Shown here one piece after another: positions 15,890 to 23,626 of a stretch of 64,000 bases of DNA (the stretch's first letter is position 1; each line of letters opens with the position of its first letter). The stretch comes from Halomarina rubra. GTDB lineage: Archaea; Halobacteriota; Halobacteria; Halobacteriales; Haloarculaceae. The notes under the pieces were generated by a model, which saw nothing but the letters and a program-made list of their open reading frames with translations, had not been told where the DNA came from and searched no databases. The stretch covers positions 667,393 to 731,392 of the forward strand of contig NZ_JALXFV010000002.1 in the NCBI RefSeq assembly GCF_023699475.1, written 5' to 3'. The translations under genes were made by a program, and so were the position numbers.

Positions 15890-17257
15890 TCAGCGGTAGC
15901 CGAGCGCCTTCAGGCGGTCCCCCACGTCGTCGGGGACGGCTCGCGGCCCCTCGTCGTCACCGTCGCCACCGAGCGTCGCGGCGTGCTCCGCGGCGATACG
16001 CTCGAAGCGTTCCTGGACGTCCGCGTAGCGCTCCTCGCCGCTCACGTCGGCCTGTTCGCCGTCGTCCGACGAGCGGTCGTAGAACTCGGTCACACTGGCG
16101 TCGACGTGGACGATGGCGGTGAACCGCTCGTCGCGGACGCTGACGAGCACCTCCCCGTCGTCGAGTCGTCGGGGAATCGGCTGGCTCGTCACCGAGGGGC
16201 CCCGAACCGCGACGGAGACGACGGGGTCGCCGCCGACCTGCTCGCCGCCGCGGACCATCGGGAGTAGACTGTCGCCCTCGGTGTCGGCGGTCGGCAGGTC
16301 GAACGCGTCGAGCACCGTCGCCGGGACGGCGTCGAGTCCGACCGGGGCCGTGGCGGTTCGCGACTCGCCCACGCCGTCCGCCCGGCCGACCACGAGCGGG
16401 ACGTGGACGAGTTCGCGGTACAGCTTCGGGTAGTGTGCGAGGTGGCCGTGTTCCTGGAACTCCTCGCCGTGGTCGCCCGCGACGACGACGGTGGCGTCGC
16501 CCCGGCCGGCCTCGCGGAGCGACTCCAGCACGCGCCCGATGCTCGCGTCGACCTGGTGGGCCGCGCCGTGGTACAGCGTCCGGAGGTCGTCGAGCGCCCG
16601 GTCGCCCACCTCGCGACCGAGACCGGCGTTGACGTGCGCTCGGAGCATCGTCCCGCTCCCGGTGCCGCCCGACACCGCCCGGATGTGGCGGGGCGCGGGG
16701 AGGTACGGCGTGTGCGTGTCCATGTAGTGGAGCCAGCAGAACAGCGGGCCGTCGGCGTCCTCGATGGTCGCGGTCGCGTAGTCCTCCAGCGCCTTGAGGT
16801 GGGAGGTGTCGACGGCGATGCGGTCGTCGTCGCCGGTGAGTTTCGCGCGCAGTCGTCGTCCCGGTGCGGCGGCGAGTTGGACCCACCCCTGGACGGTCGG
16901 GTGGGCGGCCAGCCACCGGGACCCGCCGAGGAACGTCTCGAACGTGTCGAAGCCGCGTTCGTAGCCCCAGTGCTCGGTGAGGAAGCCGTTGGCGGCGTTC
17001 AGCCCGACGGTCTCGACGCCCGCCCGTTGCAGGGACTCGGCGAGCGTCTCGCGCGCGGAGGGGCCGACCCGCGGACCGTCGGCGAAGACGGGGTCCGCGC
17101 CGAGGAGACTCGGGAACGAGAACGGCGTCCAGTTGCCTCGGGCGTACGCGCGGGTGAAGCGCGTCCCGTCGTCGGCGAGTCGTTGCAGGGTCGGCATCGC
17201 GTGCTGCGCGTCCGCCCGAAGCGAGTCAACCGTTATCAGCACGACAGTCGCTGCCAC
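15890..17257 (-). CDS. Sulfatase-like / alkaline-phosphatase-superfamily hydrolase
   Basis: A 455-residue enzyme. The first metal site is TVDSLRAD (about 8-15). The nucleophile region NWTPFSFPSLL (about 42-52) has Thr/Ser where true sulfatases have the Cys-x-Pro-x-Arg motif that becomes formylglycine. GDHGEEFQEHGHLAHY (near 257) supplies further metal ligands. It is therefore a superfamily hydrolase, possibly a phosphodiesterase, phosphatase or phosphoethanolamine-transferase relative, rather than a standard sulfatase. It starts with GTG at 17257, with a strong TATA box about 30 bases upstream. No signal peptide is seen, suggesting cytoplasmic action. Confidence 0.85.
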   Translation of the reverse strand: MAATVVLITVDSLRADAQHAMPTLQRLADDGTRFTRAYARGNWTPFSFPSLLGADPVFADGPRVGPSARETLAESLQRAGVETVGLNAANGFLTEHWGYERGFDTFETFLGGSRWLAAHPTVQGWVQLAAAPGRRLRAKLTGDDDRIAVDTSHLKALEDYATATIEDADGPLFCWLHYMDTHTPYLPAPRHIRAVSGGTGSGTMLRAHVNAGLGREVGDRALDDLRTLYHGAAHQVDASIGRVLESLREAGRGDATVVVAGDHGEEFQEHGHLAHYPKLYRELVHVPLVVGRADGVGESRTATAPVGLDAVPATVLDAFDLPTADTEGDSLLPMVRGGEQVGGDPVVSVAVRGPSVTSQPIPRRLDDGEVLVSVRDERFTAIVHVDASVTEFYDRSSDDGEQADVSGEERYADVQERFERIAAEHAATLGGDGDDEGPRAVPDDVGDRLKALGYR

Positions 17258-17282
17258 TGCCTAGCCAGACGAGTGGGTCGTT

Positions 17283-17291
17283 CTTATATTT
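17283..17291 (-). promoter_or_regulatory. TATA box of the sulfatase-like gene
   Basis: On the minus strand this reads AAATATAAG, centred 30 bases before the GTG start at 17257. It predicts a leaderless or nearly leaderless message. Confidence 0.55.
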
Positions 17292-17423
17292 GCTATGCGA
17301 CCTCGATAGCTCCGACGAGGTCTCACGAGCGGTCGGGAATCGAGAGTGTTCGCGGCCACTGCGCGCTGTCCGCCGCCGCCACTGTCTCCGAGCGTGCCCG
17401 ACCTGTCGGCACGGAGCGGACTC

Positions 17424-17430
17424 TTTATTA
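17424..17430 (+). promoter_or_regulatory. TATA box of the lipoprotein gene
   Basis: TTTATTA centred 27 bases before the ATG at 17454. It supports that start and a leaderless message. Confidence 0.55.
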
Positions 17431-17453
17431 CGAAAACGTTCTCTGTGACGAGC

Positions 17454-18341
17454 ATGAACAGGAGCGCACTCCTCTCGACACTGCTCGTCGTCTGCGTCGT
17501 GCTCGCCGGCTGTGGCGGGGCACCGGCGGAGTCGACCGACACTCCCGCTACGGGGGAGCCACAGACCAGTACCGTCCCGTCCACGCAGGCCACCACGACC
17601 ACTGACGCCACGACGGGTGACAGCTCGGCGACGACCGAGGAGGCGTCGACCGGTACCCAGTCGGCGCTCGCGGACGGCTCCGTCGTCGCCGACCACAGCG
17701 ACGGCCTGCGCGACACGTCCTACGAGTACACGTTCGCCGCCACGGCGGACCTCCCGAACGGGACGGTCACGCTCGACGAGCGAGGCGTCGTCGACCGGGA
17801 GAACGGCATCGCGCTCACCAACCAGACGACGGAACTCGTCCAGGGTAACGAGACGATAGACGTCGCGACCGCTCGACTGACGTTCGTCGACAACGGGACG
17901 ACCTACGAACGCACCTCGAGTGGGAACTACCCGACGCAGTACGCCTCCAGCGAGGACGAGACGACGGGCGTCACACCGATCAACACGAGCGACGTCGGTG
18001 CGTCCATCCTGAGCACGACCGAGAACGTCACCTGGCGAGCGGTCGGCACCGAGACCGTCGACGGCGTCGAGGTGACCCGCTACGAGGCGAGCGGCGTCGA
18101 GAACTTCCCGACGCTGACCGAACAGACCGAGACGGGGGCCAGCGAACTCGACTCCGTCCAGTCCGCGAGTGCGACGCTACTCGTCGGCGAGGACGGTGTC
18201 GTCCGTCAGTACACCTACGACATCGAGGGGACGAGCGCCGGGGAGGAGTCGACTATCTCCGTCAACGTCCGGTTCTCGAACGTCGGGTCCGCGACGGCCG
18301 ACCTGCCGGCGTGGCTCGACGAGGCGAAACAGAACTCGTAG
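17454..18341 (+). CDS. Secreted lipoprotein of unknown function
   Basis: A 295-residue protein with a lipoprotein signal peptide. A hydrophobic stretch ends in the lipobox LAGC, with Cys at residue 20. A Thr/Ser/Pro-rich linker to about residue 70 is typical of haloarchaeal surface lipoproteins and probably O-glycosylated. The mature domain (about 80-295) looks like the DUF7537-type haloarchaeal lipoproteins, with a beta-rich fold and repeated 'tYeyt' and 'vTrYeasgv' strands, as in LolA/LppX-like lipid carriers; this likeness is from memory. A longer upstream frame is rejected because the promoter lies inside it. Confidence 0.85.
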   Translation: MNRSALLSTLLVVCVVLAGCGGAPAESTDTPATGEPQTSTVPSTQATTTTDATTGDSSATTEEASTGTQSALADGSVVADHSDGLRDTSYEYTFAATADLPNGTVTLDERGVVDRENGIALTNQTTELVQGNETIDVATARLTFVDNGTTYERTSSGNYPTQYASSEDETTGVTPINTSDVGASILSTTENVTWRAVGTETVDGVEVTRYEASGVENFPTLTEQTETGASELDSVQSASATLLVGEDGVVRQYTYDIEGTSAGEESTISVNVRFSNVGSATADLPAWLDEAKQNS

Positions 18342-18418
18342 ACGACCTCCTCCTTCGCGGGGTTCGATGGCTCGTGCAGCAGCGAGCGGTGTCGCCGGAG
18401 ACCGACCCCGGACCGAAC

Positions 18419-20125
18419 TCAGTCGTGGACGAGCACGTCGAGCACGTACGGACCGGGCGTCGAGAACGCCTCCTCGATCGCGCCGGGCAGTTCCTCGGGG
18501 CGCTCGACCTGCCCGGCCTGCGCGCCGTGTGAGCGGGCGTTGGCGGGGATGTCGACCGGCGGGTCGAAGTCCATCCCGACGAACGCGTGGTCGTCGTCGT
18601 CGCCGCCGAAGATGGTGTTCGTGTTGTCCTTCAGGATGCGGTAGTTGCGGTTGTCCGGAATCACGACCGTCAGGTCGAGGTCGTGGCGCGCCGCGGTGTA
18701 CATCGCGTTCGGGTAGTAGAGGTACGACCCGTCGCCGATGTAGCCCATCACCTCGCGCTGGTCGCCACCCTCCTCGCCACGCTCGCGTTCGGCGAACGCC
18801 GCGCCGATGCTCGCGGGGAGACCGTAGCCGAGGCCGCCGCCCTTGTTCGAGAGCATGCCCTCGGCGTCCATCTCCCAGCGCGTGAGCAGCGGGTACTTCG
18901 CGGTGATACCCTCGTCGACGACGAACGCGTCGGGCACCGTCTCGCGCAGCGCGTCGACGAGGGCGGCCTTCGACGGGCGGGTCTCGCCCTCGGGCGTCTC
19001 GTCGACACCCATCGACTCGACGGTCGAGGCGAGCGACTGCTTCGTCCCGCGCACCTTCTCCAGGCGACGGTCGCGCTCCTCGTCGTCGAGTCGGTCGGCC
19101 ACCAGACCGGCGAGTTCGGCCAGCACCGCACTGGGATCCCCGAGGACCGCGGCGTCGGCGTGCTGGTGTTTCGCCAGTTCGGTCGGGTCGTCGCTGACGT
19201 GGAGGCAGGTCGCGTCCTCCCGGACGAGCGGGTTCTCGTGGCGCAACAGCGTCGTGTTGGTCGAACAGCCCACGAACAGCAGCGTGTCGGTGTTCATCAG
19301 CATCGACGCGAACCCCTCGTTGGGCGGGATGTACGAGAGGAACTGGTCGTGGCCGGTCGGGAAGTTCACCTCGCTGGCGAGTATCTCGCCGTGGACGCGC
19401 GCACCGGTCGCCTCCGCGAGGTCGACGGCCGCACTCACGGCCTCGTGGCCCGAGCGTGCGACGCCGTCGCCCAGGACGAACACCGGGTCGTCGGCCTCGA
19501 CGAGCGCTTCGGCGACCGCGTCGACCTGCGCGGCGTCCCCCCGACCGGCGGTCGGAATCGGCCCGAGCGGTTCGGGGTCGCTGTCGGTCGCTTCGAGCAT
19601 CACGTCCTGGGGGAGCGCGAGAAACACGGGACCGGTCGGCGGCGTCAGCGCGATGCGGAACGCACGCCGGAGGAGTCCCGGCAGCGCGTCGACGTCCGTC
19701 ACCTCGGCGTCGAACTTCGTGAACTGCTTCACCATCGCCTGCAGGTCGCCGGTCAACAGCGGTTCCTCGTGGCGGAAGTCGAGTTCGTGGTTCCCCGCAG
19801 TGAGCACGAGCGGCGCGTCGGTCCACTTCGAGCCGTAGAGGTTCCCCAGACCGTGGGCGAGTCCGGGAGTGATGTGGAGGTTGACGACGCCGACGGGCAG
19901 CACCGACTCGTCGTGGTGTGAGTGGTACCGTCGCGTCTGGGCGTAGCCCGCGGCCGCTCCCACCGCGACGTCCTCGTGGAGACCCAGCACGTACTCCAGC
20001 GAGGAGTCCGCGAGCGCCTCCATCACCGCCAGTTCGGTCGTCCCCGGGTTGCCGAACAGGTGCGTGACACCGTACTGTTCGAGCGCGTCGACGAACAGGT
20101 CGGCCCCCGTGTACTGGTCGCTCAT
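18419..20125 (-). CDS. Thiamine-diphosphate enzyme, acetolactate-synthase / benzoylformate-decarboxylase like
   Basis: A 568-residue three-domain ThDP enzyme. The N-terminal Pyr domain has HLFGNPGTTELAVMEAL and the catalytic Glu in LGLHEDVAVGAAAGYA (about residue 53). The middle domain (about 190-330) is the FAD/ADP-type fold. The C-terminal PP domain has the metal motif GDGSYLYYPNAMYTA, followed later by NRNYRILKDN. No regulatory ilvN-like subunit lies nearby and the branched-chain genes are absent. A decarboxylase or carboligase of 2-oxo acids (benzoylformate, oxalyl-CoA or sulfopyruvate type) is therefore as likely as acetolactate synthesis. Confidence 0.85.
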   Translation of the reverse strand: MSDQYTGADLFVDALEQYGVTHLFGNPGTTELAVMEALADSSLEYVLGLHEDVAVGAAAGYAQTRRYHSHHDESVLPVGVVNLHITPGLAHGLGNLYGSKWTDAPLVLTAGNHELDFRHEEPLLTGDLQAMVKQFTKFDAEVTDVDALPGLLRRAFRIALTPPTGPVFLALPQDVMLEATDSDPEPLGPIPTAGRGDAAQVDAVAEALVEADDPVFVLGDGVARSGHEAVSAAVDLAEATGARVHGEILASEVNFPTGHDQFLSYIPPNEGFASMLMNTDTLLFVGCSTNTTLLRHENPLVREDATCLHVSDDPTELAKHQHADAAVLGDPSAVLAELAGLVADRLDDEERDRRLEKVRGTKQSLASTVESMGVDETPEGETRPSKAALVDALRETVPDAFVVDEGITAKYPLLTRWEMDAEGMLSNKGGGLGYGLPASIGAAFAERERGEEGGDQREVMGYIGDGSYLYYPNAMYTAARHDLDLTVVIPDNRNYRILKDNTNTIFGGDDDDHAFVGMDFDPPVDIPANARSHGAQAGQVERPEELPGAIEEAFSTPGPYVLDVLVHD

Positions 20126-20249
20126 ACCACGAGTGTGAGTGGCGGGGTGAAATACCTACGTGCGAGGGGTGACGGGCCTCCCGTCTGCGCGTTCACGTCG
20201 AGGTAGCGACAGGTAGAACCGCGTCCCCGGCGTAGTCGACGGTCGCTCT

Positions 20250-21188
20250 ATGGGAGCAGACGACGGACCGGCGCGGAGTCGAATCGAGGTGAGCACGGGG
20301 TCGGGCGACCTCCCCCGCTCGCTCGACCCCGACGCGGCGTTCAAAGCCATCGGCAACGAGACACGCCTCGCCATCCTCGACACCCTCTGGGGGGCGCACG
20401 AGGCGGAGCCGATGGGGTTCGCGGCGCTGCGGAAGGCGGTCGGCATCCGCGACGGCTCGAAGTTCAACTACCACCTCCAGAGACTGCTCGAAGCGGGGTT
20501 CATCGAGAAGGTCGACGGCGAGTACGGGGTCCGCCACGCCGGCGCGGAGGTCGTCTGGGCGGTCCGCAGCGGGTCGTTCACCGAGCACCCGGAACTCGAC
20601 CCGTTCGAGACGACGGGCCACTGTCTCGGCTGTGAGCGACCGCTGTCCGCACGCTACGCCGACGAGATGTTCTTCGTCGAGTGCACCGACTGTGACCGGC
20701 TCTACGGGTTGGGCTGGTTCCCGCCGGGTGCGCTCCGCGACCGAACGCCCGAGGAGGCCGTCCTCGTCTGGGAACGGGTGATGCGGGCCGACGTGGCGAC
20801 CATCGGGGCCGGCATCTGCCCGAAGTGCAACGGCGTGATGGACCAGACGCTCGCTCGCGAGTGGAGTGACGTCCCGGTCGCCTCGCCGTACCTCGACACG
20901 GACTCCTCGGCGTTCGGCCTCTGGTTCGTCTGTCGGCGCTGTTCGGTCTGGGCGCACCAGACTCCCGGCGAGTTCGTCGTCGACCACCCGCTGGTCGTCG
21001 ACCTCTACTACCGCCACGGGGTCGACCTGCGTTCGACGCCCCGCTGGGAGCTTCCGTGGGTCGTCGACGAGTCGTTCACGACGGTGGTCTCGGAGGACCC
21101 GTTCAGGGTCAGACTGGCCGTCGCCGTCGCCGACGAGGAACTGCGACTCACGCTCGACGAGTCGTTCGACGTCCTCGCCGTCGAGTGA
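20250..21188 (+). CDS. ArsR-like winged-helix regulator with zinc-ribbon effector domain
   Basis: A 312-residue protein. An ArsR-type winged helix (about 25-100) begins AFKAIGNETRLAILDTLW and contains DGSKFNYHLQRLLEAGFIEK. It is followed by Cys-pair ribbons: CLGCERPL and CTDCDRLYGLGWF (about 128-150), then CPKCNGVMDQ and CRRCSVWAH (about 190-240). The layout matches the haloarchaeal DUF7351-type regulators. The Cys pairs may bind zinc or sense metal or redox state. It is divergent from the ThDP enzyme, 124 bases apart, and may regulate it. Confidence 0.85.
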   Translation: MGADDGPARSRIEVSTGSGDLPRSLDPDAAFKAIGNETRLAILDTLWGAHEAEPMGFAALRKAVGIRDGSKFNYHLQRLLEAGFIEKVDGEYGVRHAGAEVVWAVRSGSFTEHPELDPFETTGHCLGCERPLSARYADEMFFVECTDCDRLYGLGWFPPGALRDRTPEEAVLVWERVMRADVATIGAGICPKCNGVMDQTLAREWSDVPVASPYLDTDSSAFGLWFVCRRCSVWAHQTPGEFVVDHPLVVDLYYRHGVDLRSTPRWELPWVVDESFTTVVSEDPFRVRLAVAVADEELRLTLDESFDVLAVE

Positions 21189-21241
21189 CAGCGAGCCGTG
21201 CGGTCGGTGACGCGAGAGAGAGCGCAGCGAGCGGGGGTGGT

Positions 21242-21472
21242 TCACCGGGGTCGTGGCCGCTCCACGCCGAAGTCCGGTGGGCCGTCCTCGGAGTCGTCGG
21301 TCGTCTCTCCCAGCCGTAGCGCGTAGGACTCGACGTGGGTCGCGCGCCAGTCGGCGTCGAGTGACCCGTTCAGTGCCCCGCCGACGCCACGCACCACCAG
21401 CAGCGGTACCACGACGAGGAGCGCGACGACCAGGGCGTACGTCGTCACGACCAGGAGCGTCTCGGCGAGCAT
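21242..21472 (-). CDS. Small single-helix membrane protein
   Basis: A 76-residue protein with a long hydrophobic N-terminal helix (about 3-30) and an acidic cytoplasmic-type tail. ATG at 21472 is preferred over GTG at 21475. The sequence GGAGTG directly before it is a ribosome-binding site that also lies right after the stop of the 27-residue gene upstream, so the two are translationally coupled. The family is unknown. Confidence 0.6.
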   Translation of the reverse strand: MLAETLLVVTTYALVVALLVVVPLLVVRGVGGALNGSLDADWRATHVESYALRLGETTDDSEDGPPDFGVERPRPR

Positions 21473-21479
21473 CACTCCG

Positions 21480-21563
21480 TCAGACGAAGTTCGGCCACGC
21501 CGCGGCGACGAGGAAGGTCGTTGCGAGTGCGAACAGCTCGAGTTTCAGTTCGGTAGTGCTCAT
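21480..21563 (-). CDS. 27-residue hydrophobic micro-protein
   Basis: ATG at 21561-21563 to TGA at 21480-21482 gives MSTTELKLELFALATTFLV and a short end, AAAWPNFV. It is a short polar start followed by one hydrophobic helix. Its stop is eight bases from the next start, with the next gene's ribosome-binding site in between. The tight coupling and haloarchaeal codon choice favour a real gene over chance. It may be a small subunit or partner of the following 76-residue membrane protein. Confidence 0.5.
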   Translation of the reverse strand: MSTTELKLELFALATTFLVAAAWPNFV

Positions 21564-21697
21564 TGCTAACACCGAACAGATGTAGACGCTCAGGCACGAT
21601 AACCGGGCGCTGAACTTTCCTTAAGCACGAATTCGGAGAGGAGCCCGCGTCGTCACGACGCGGCGGTCCGTCAAATCGACGGACGGTGCGTCGCCGG

Positions 21698-22705
21698 TCA
21701 GGGCGGGGCGAGCGCGTCGATGGTCGTCGCGATCTCCTCGGTCGTCGCCGCTCGGGGGAACGAGACGGAGACGGCGTCGACACCGTCGAGTGCCGCGAAC
21801 GCGTCGAGACGCTCGCGTGCCTCCTCGGGCGTCCCCGCGACGGCCAGTTCGTCGAGCAGGTCGTCGGAGATGGCGTCGAGCGCCACCTGTCGGTCGCCGC
21901 CGTTCCACTCGTCGTACACCGTGTTGGCGACCTCCTCGTAGCCCTGCCGGGCGAGGTTGTCGCGGTAGAACGTCCCCATCCCGCCGACGTAGAACGCGGT
22001 GTGCTGACGGACGATGTCGCGGGCACGGTCGCGGTCGTCGAGTGCCGCACACGTCAGCGACAGGGTGACGCGGACGTCGTCGGGGTCACGGTCGCCCAAC
22101 TCGGCCCCGCGTTCGAGGTCCGCGATTCGGTCGTCGAGTCCGTCGGGCGTCAGCATCAGGGCGTGCCAGCCGTCGGCGAACCGGCCCGCGAGTTCGACGG
22201 ACTTCGGCCCCATCCCCGCCACGTCGATGGCCGGCGCGGGGTCGGGGGCCGCACACCGGAGTCGGAACCCGTCGAGGTCGAAGTACTCGCCGTCGTACTC
22301 GACCTCCTCGCCGGAGACGACCTGTCTGACGACCTCGACGGTCTCGCGGGTGCGCCTGAGCGGGTTGCCGTACTCCACGCCGTGCCAGTTCTGGATGACG
22401 ATGGGGCCGCTCGGTCCGAGTCCGAGGCGGAACCGCCCGTCGCTGACCTCCTGGAGCGTGCTCGCGGTCTGTCCGATGAGCGCCGGCGACCGAGAGTACA
22501 GCGGCATGATGCTCGTCCCGATGCCGATGTCGTCGGTCTCGCGAGCGATGCTGGTGAGGACGGTCACCGCGTCTCGACCCCACGTCTCGGGGAGCCACGC
22601 CCGGTCGTAGCCCAGCGACTCCGCGCGCTGGGCCTGCTCGACCAGCGCCTCGACGCTCGGCTGGGCGGCGACGGGCAGGAACACGTCCCGTGCGGCGTCG
22701 CTCAT
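21698..22705 (-). CDS. LLM-class F420-dependent oxidoreductase
   Basis: A 335-residue luciferase-like TIM-barrel oxidoreductase of the haloarchaeal F420-dependent subgroup. Visible motifs are AESLGYDRAWLPETWGRD (about 29-46), GIGTSIMPLYSRSPALIGQTA (about 61-81) and GRFRLGLGPSG (about 90-100). Substrates in this class include flavins, alcohols, aldehydes and enones. The start codon overlaps the stop of the upstream SDR gene (ATGA), so they are translated together and probably act on the same substrate. A paralogue lies at 32946. Confidence 0.9.
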   Translation of the reverse strand: MSDAARDVFLPVAAQPSVEALVEQAQRAESLGYDRAWLPETWGRDAVTVLTSIARETDDIGIGTSIMPLYSRSPALIGQTASTLQEVSDGRFRLGLGPSGPIVIQNWHGVEYGNPLRRTRETVEVVRQVVSGEEVEYDGEYFDLDGFRLRCAAPDPAPAIDVAGMGPKSVELAGRFADGWHALMLTPDGLDDRIADLERGAELGDRDPDDVRVTLSLTCAALDDRDRARDIVRQHTAFYVGGMGTFYRDNLARQGYEEVANTVYDEWNGGDRQVALDAISDDLLDELAVAGTPEEARERLDAFAALDGVDAVSVSFPRAATTEEIATTIDALAPP

Positions 22706-23487
22706 GACTGGGGCGTCTCCTCCATGATGTCGGGGACGCCCGCCGCGGTGAGCGTCTCGCCGACGATGTACGACGACGCCGGCGTCGCGAGGAACTGGAC
22801 GATGTCGCTAATCTCCTCGCTCAGCCCGATGTTGCGCTCGACGCTGTCGCGGTCGATGTCACCCGCGCTGACGCCCATCTGGGTCTCGACGCCCGGCGTG
22901 GCGACGAACCCCGGCGCGATGCAGTTGACCCGGATGTCGTGGGGCGCGTACTCGTAGGCCAGTGTCTTCGTGAGGTTGACGACGGCGGCCTTCGCCGACC
23001 CGTAGTGGCTCATGTACGGCGACCCCTTCTGCCCGGCGACGCTCGCGAAGTTGACGATGGCCCCGCCGTCCTCCTGGTCTTGCATCTGTTCCCCGGCGAC
23101 CTGACAGCAGTGGTAGGTGCCGTGGAGGTTGATGTCGACGATGGTCTTCCAGCCGTTCTCCGAGATGTCGTCGAAGCCCGCCATGAACGACGCACCGGCG
23201 TTGTTGACCATCGTGTCGAGGCTCCCGAACTCCTCGACGGTCGCCTCGACGAGCGCCTCGACGGCGTCGCGTTCACGCACGTCACAGGCGACGGCGTACG
23301 CCCGACCCGCTGGGTCGGCGTCGTTGATGGACTCCGCGACGGCGTCGACCTTCTCCTGGTCGCGCGAGGAGACGACGACGTTCGCGCCGTCCTCGGCGAA
23401 CCGGCGAGCGGTGACCTCACCGATACCCTGTGAGGACCCCGTGACGATGACGGTCTGGCCGGCGACGCTGAACTGCTCGGTACTCAC
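22702..23487 (-). CDS. SDR-family NAD(P)-dependent oxidoreductase
   Basis: A 261-residue classical short-chain dehydrogenase. The dinucleotide motif is TGSSQGIGEVTA (about 15-26), followed by NNAG (about 90). The catalytic Ser is in NFASVAGQKG and Tyr-x-x-x-Lys in MSHYGSAKAAVVNLTK. I chose the GTG start at 23487 because the N-terminal beta strand begins right after it; upstream is noise. It reduces a ketone or oxidises an alcohol, most like 3-oxoacyl-ACP reductases. It forms an ATGA-overlapping operon with the F420-dependent oxidoreductase. Confidence 0.88.
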   Translation of the reverse strand: MSTEQFSVAGQTVIVTGSSQGIGEVTARRFAEDGANVVVSSRDQEKVDAVAESINDADPAGRAYAVACDVRERDAVEALVEATVEEFGSLDTMVNNAGASFMAGFDDISENGWKTIVDINLHGTYHCCQVAGEQMQDQEDGGAIVNFASVAGQKGSPYMSHYGSAKAAVVNLTKTLAYEYAPHDIRVNCIAPGFVATPGVETQMGVSAGDIDRDSVERNIGLSEEISDIVQFLATPASSYIVGETLTAAGVPDIMEETPQS

Positions 23488-23626
23488 GACGAGACACCTC
23501 GTGGCATGTGTGGCCGTCACAACCGCCGGCGGGGACTTTACTCCGACGGTCGGCCGTGCGGGAGGCGTCGCTCGGCGGGTGGTCGAACCGAAGAAGCGAG
23601 CCGTGACGGCGAGGGTGTCGCCGGCG

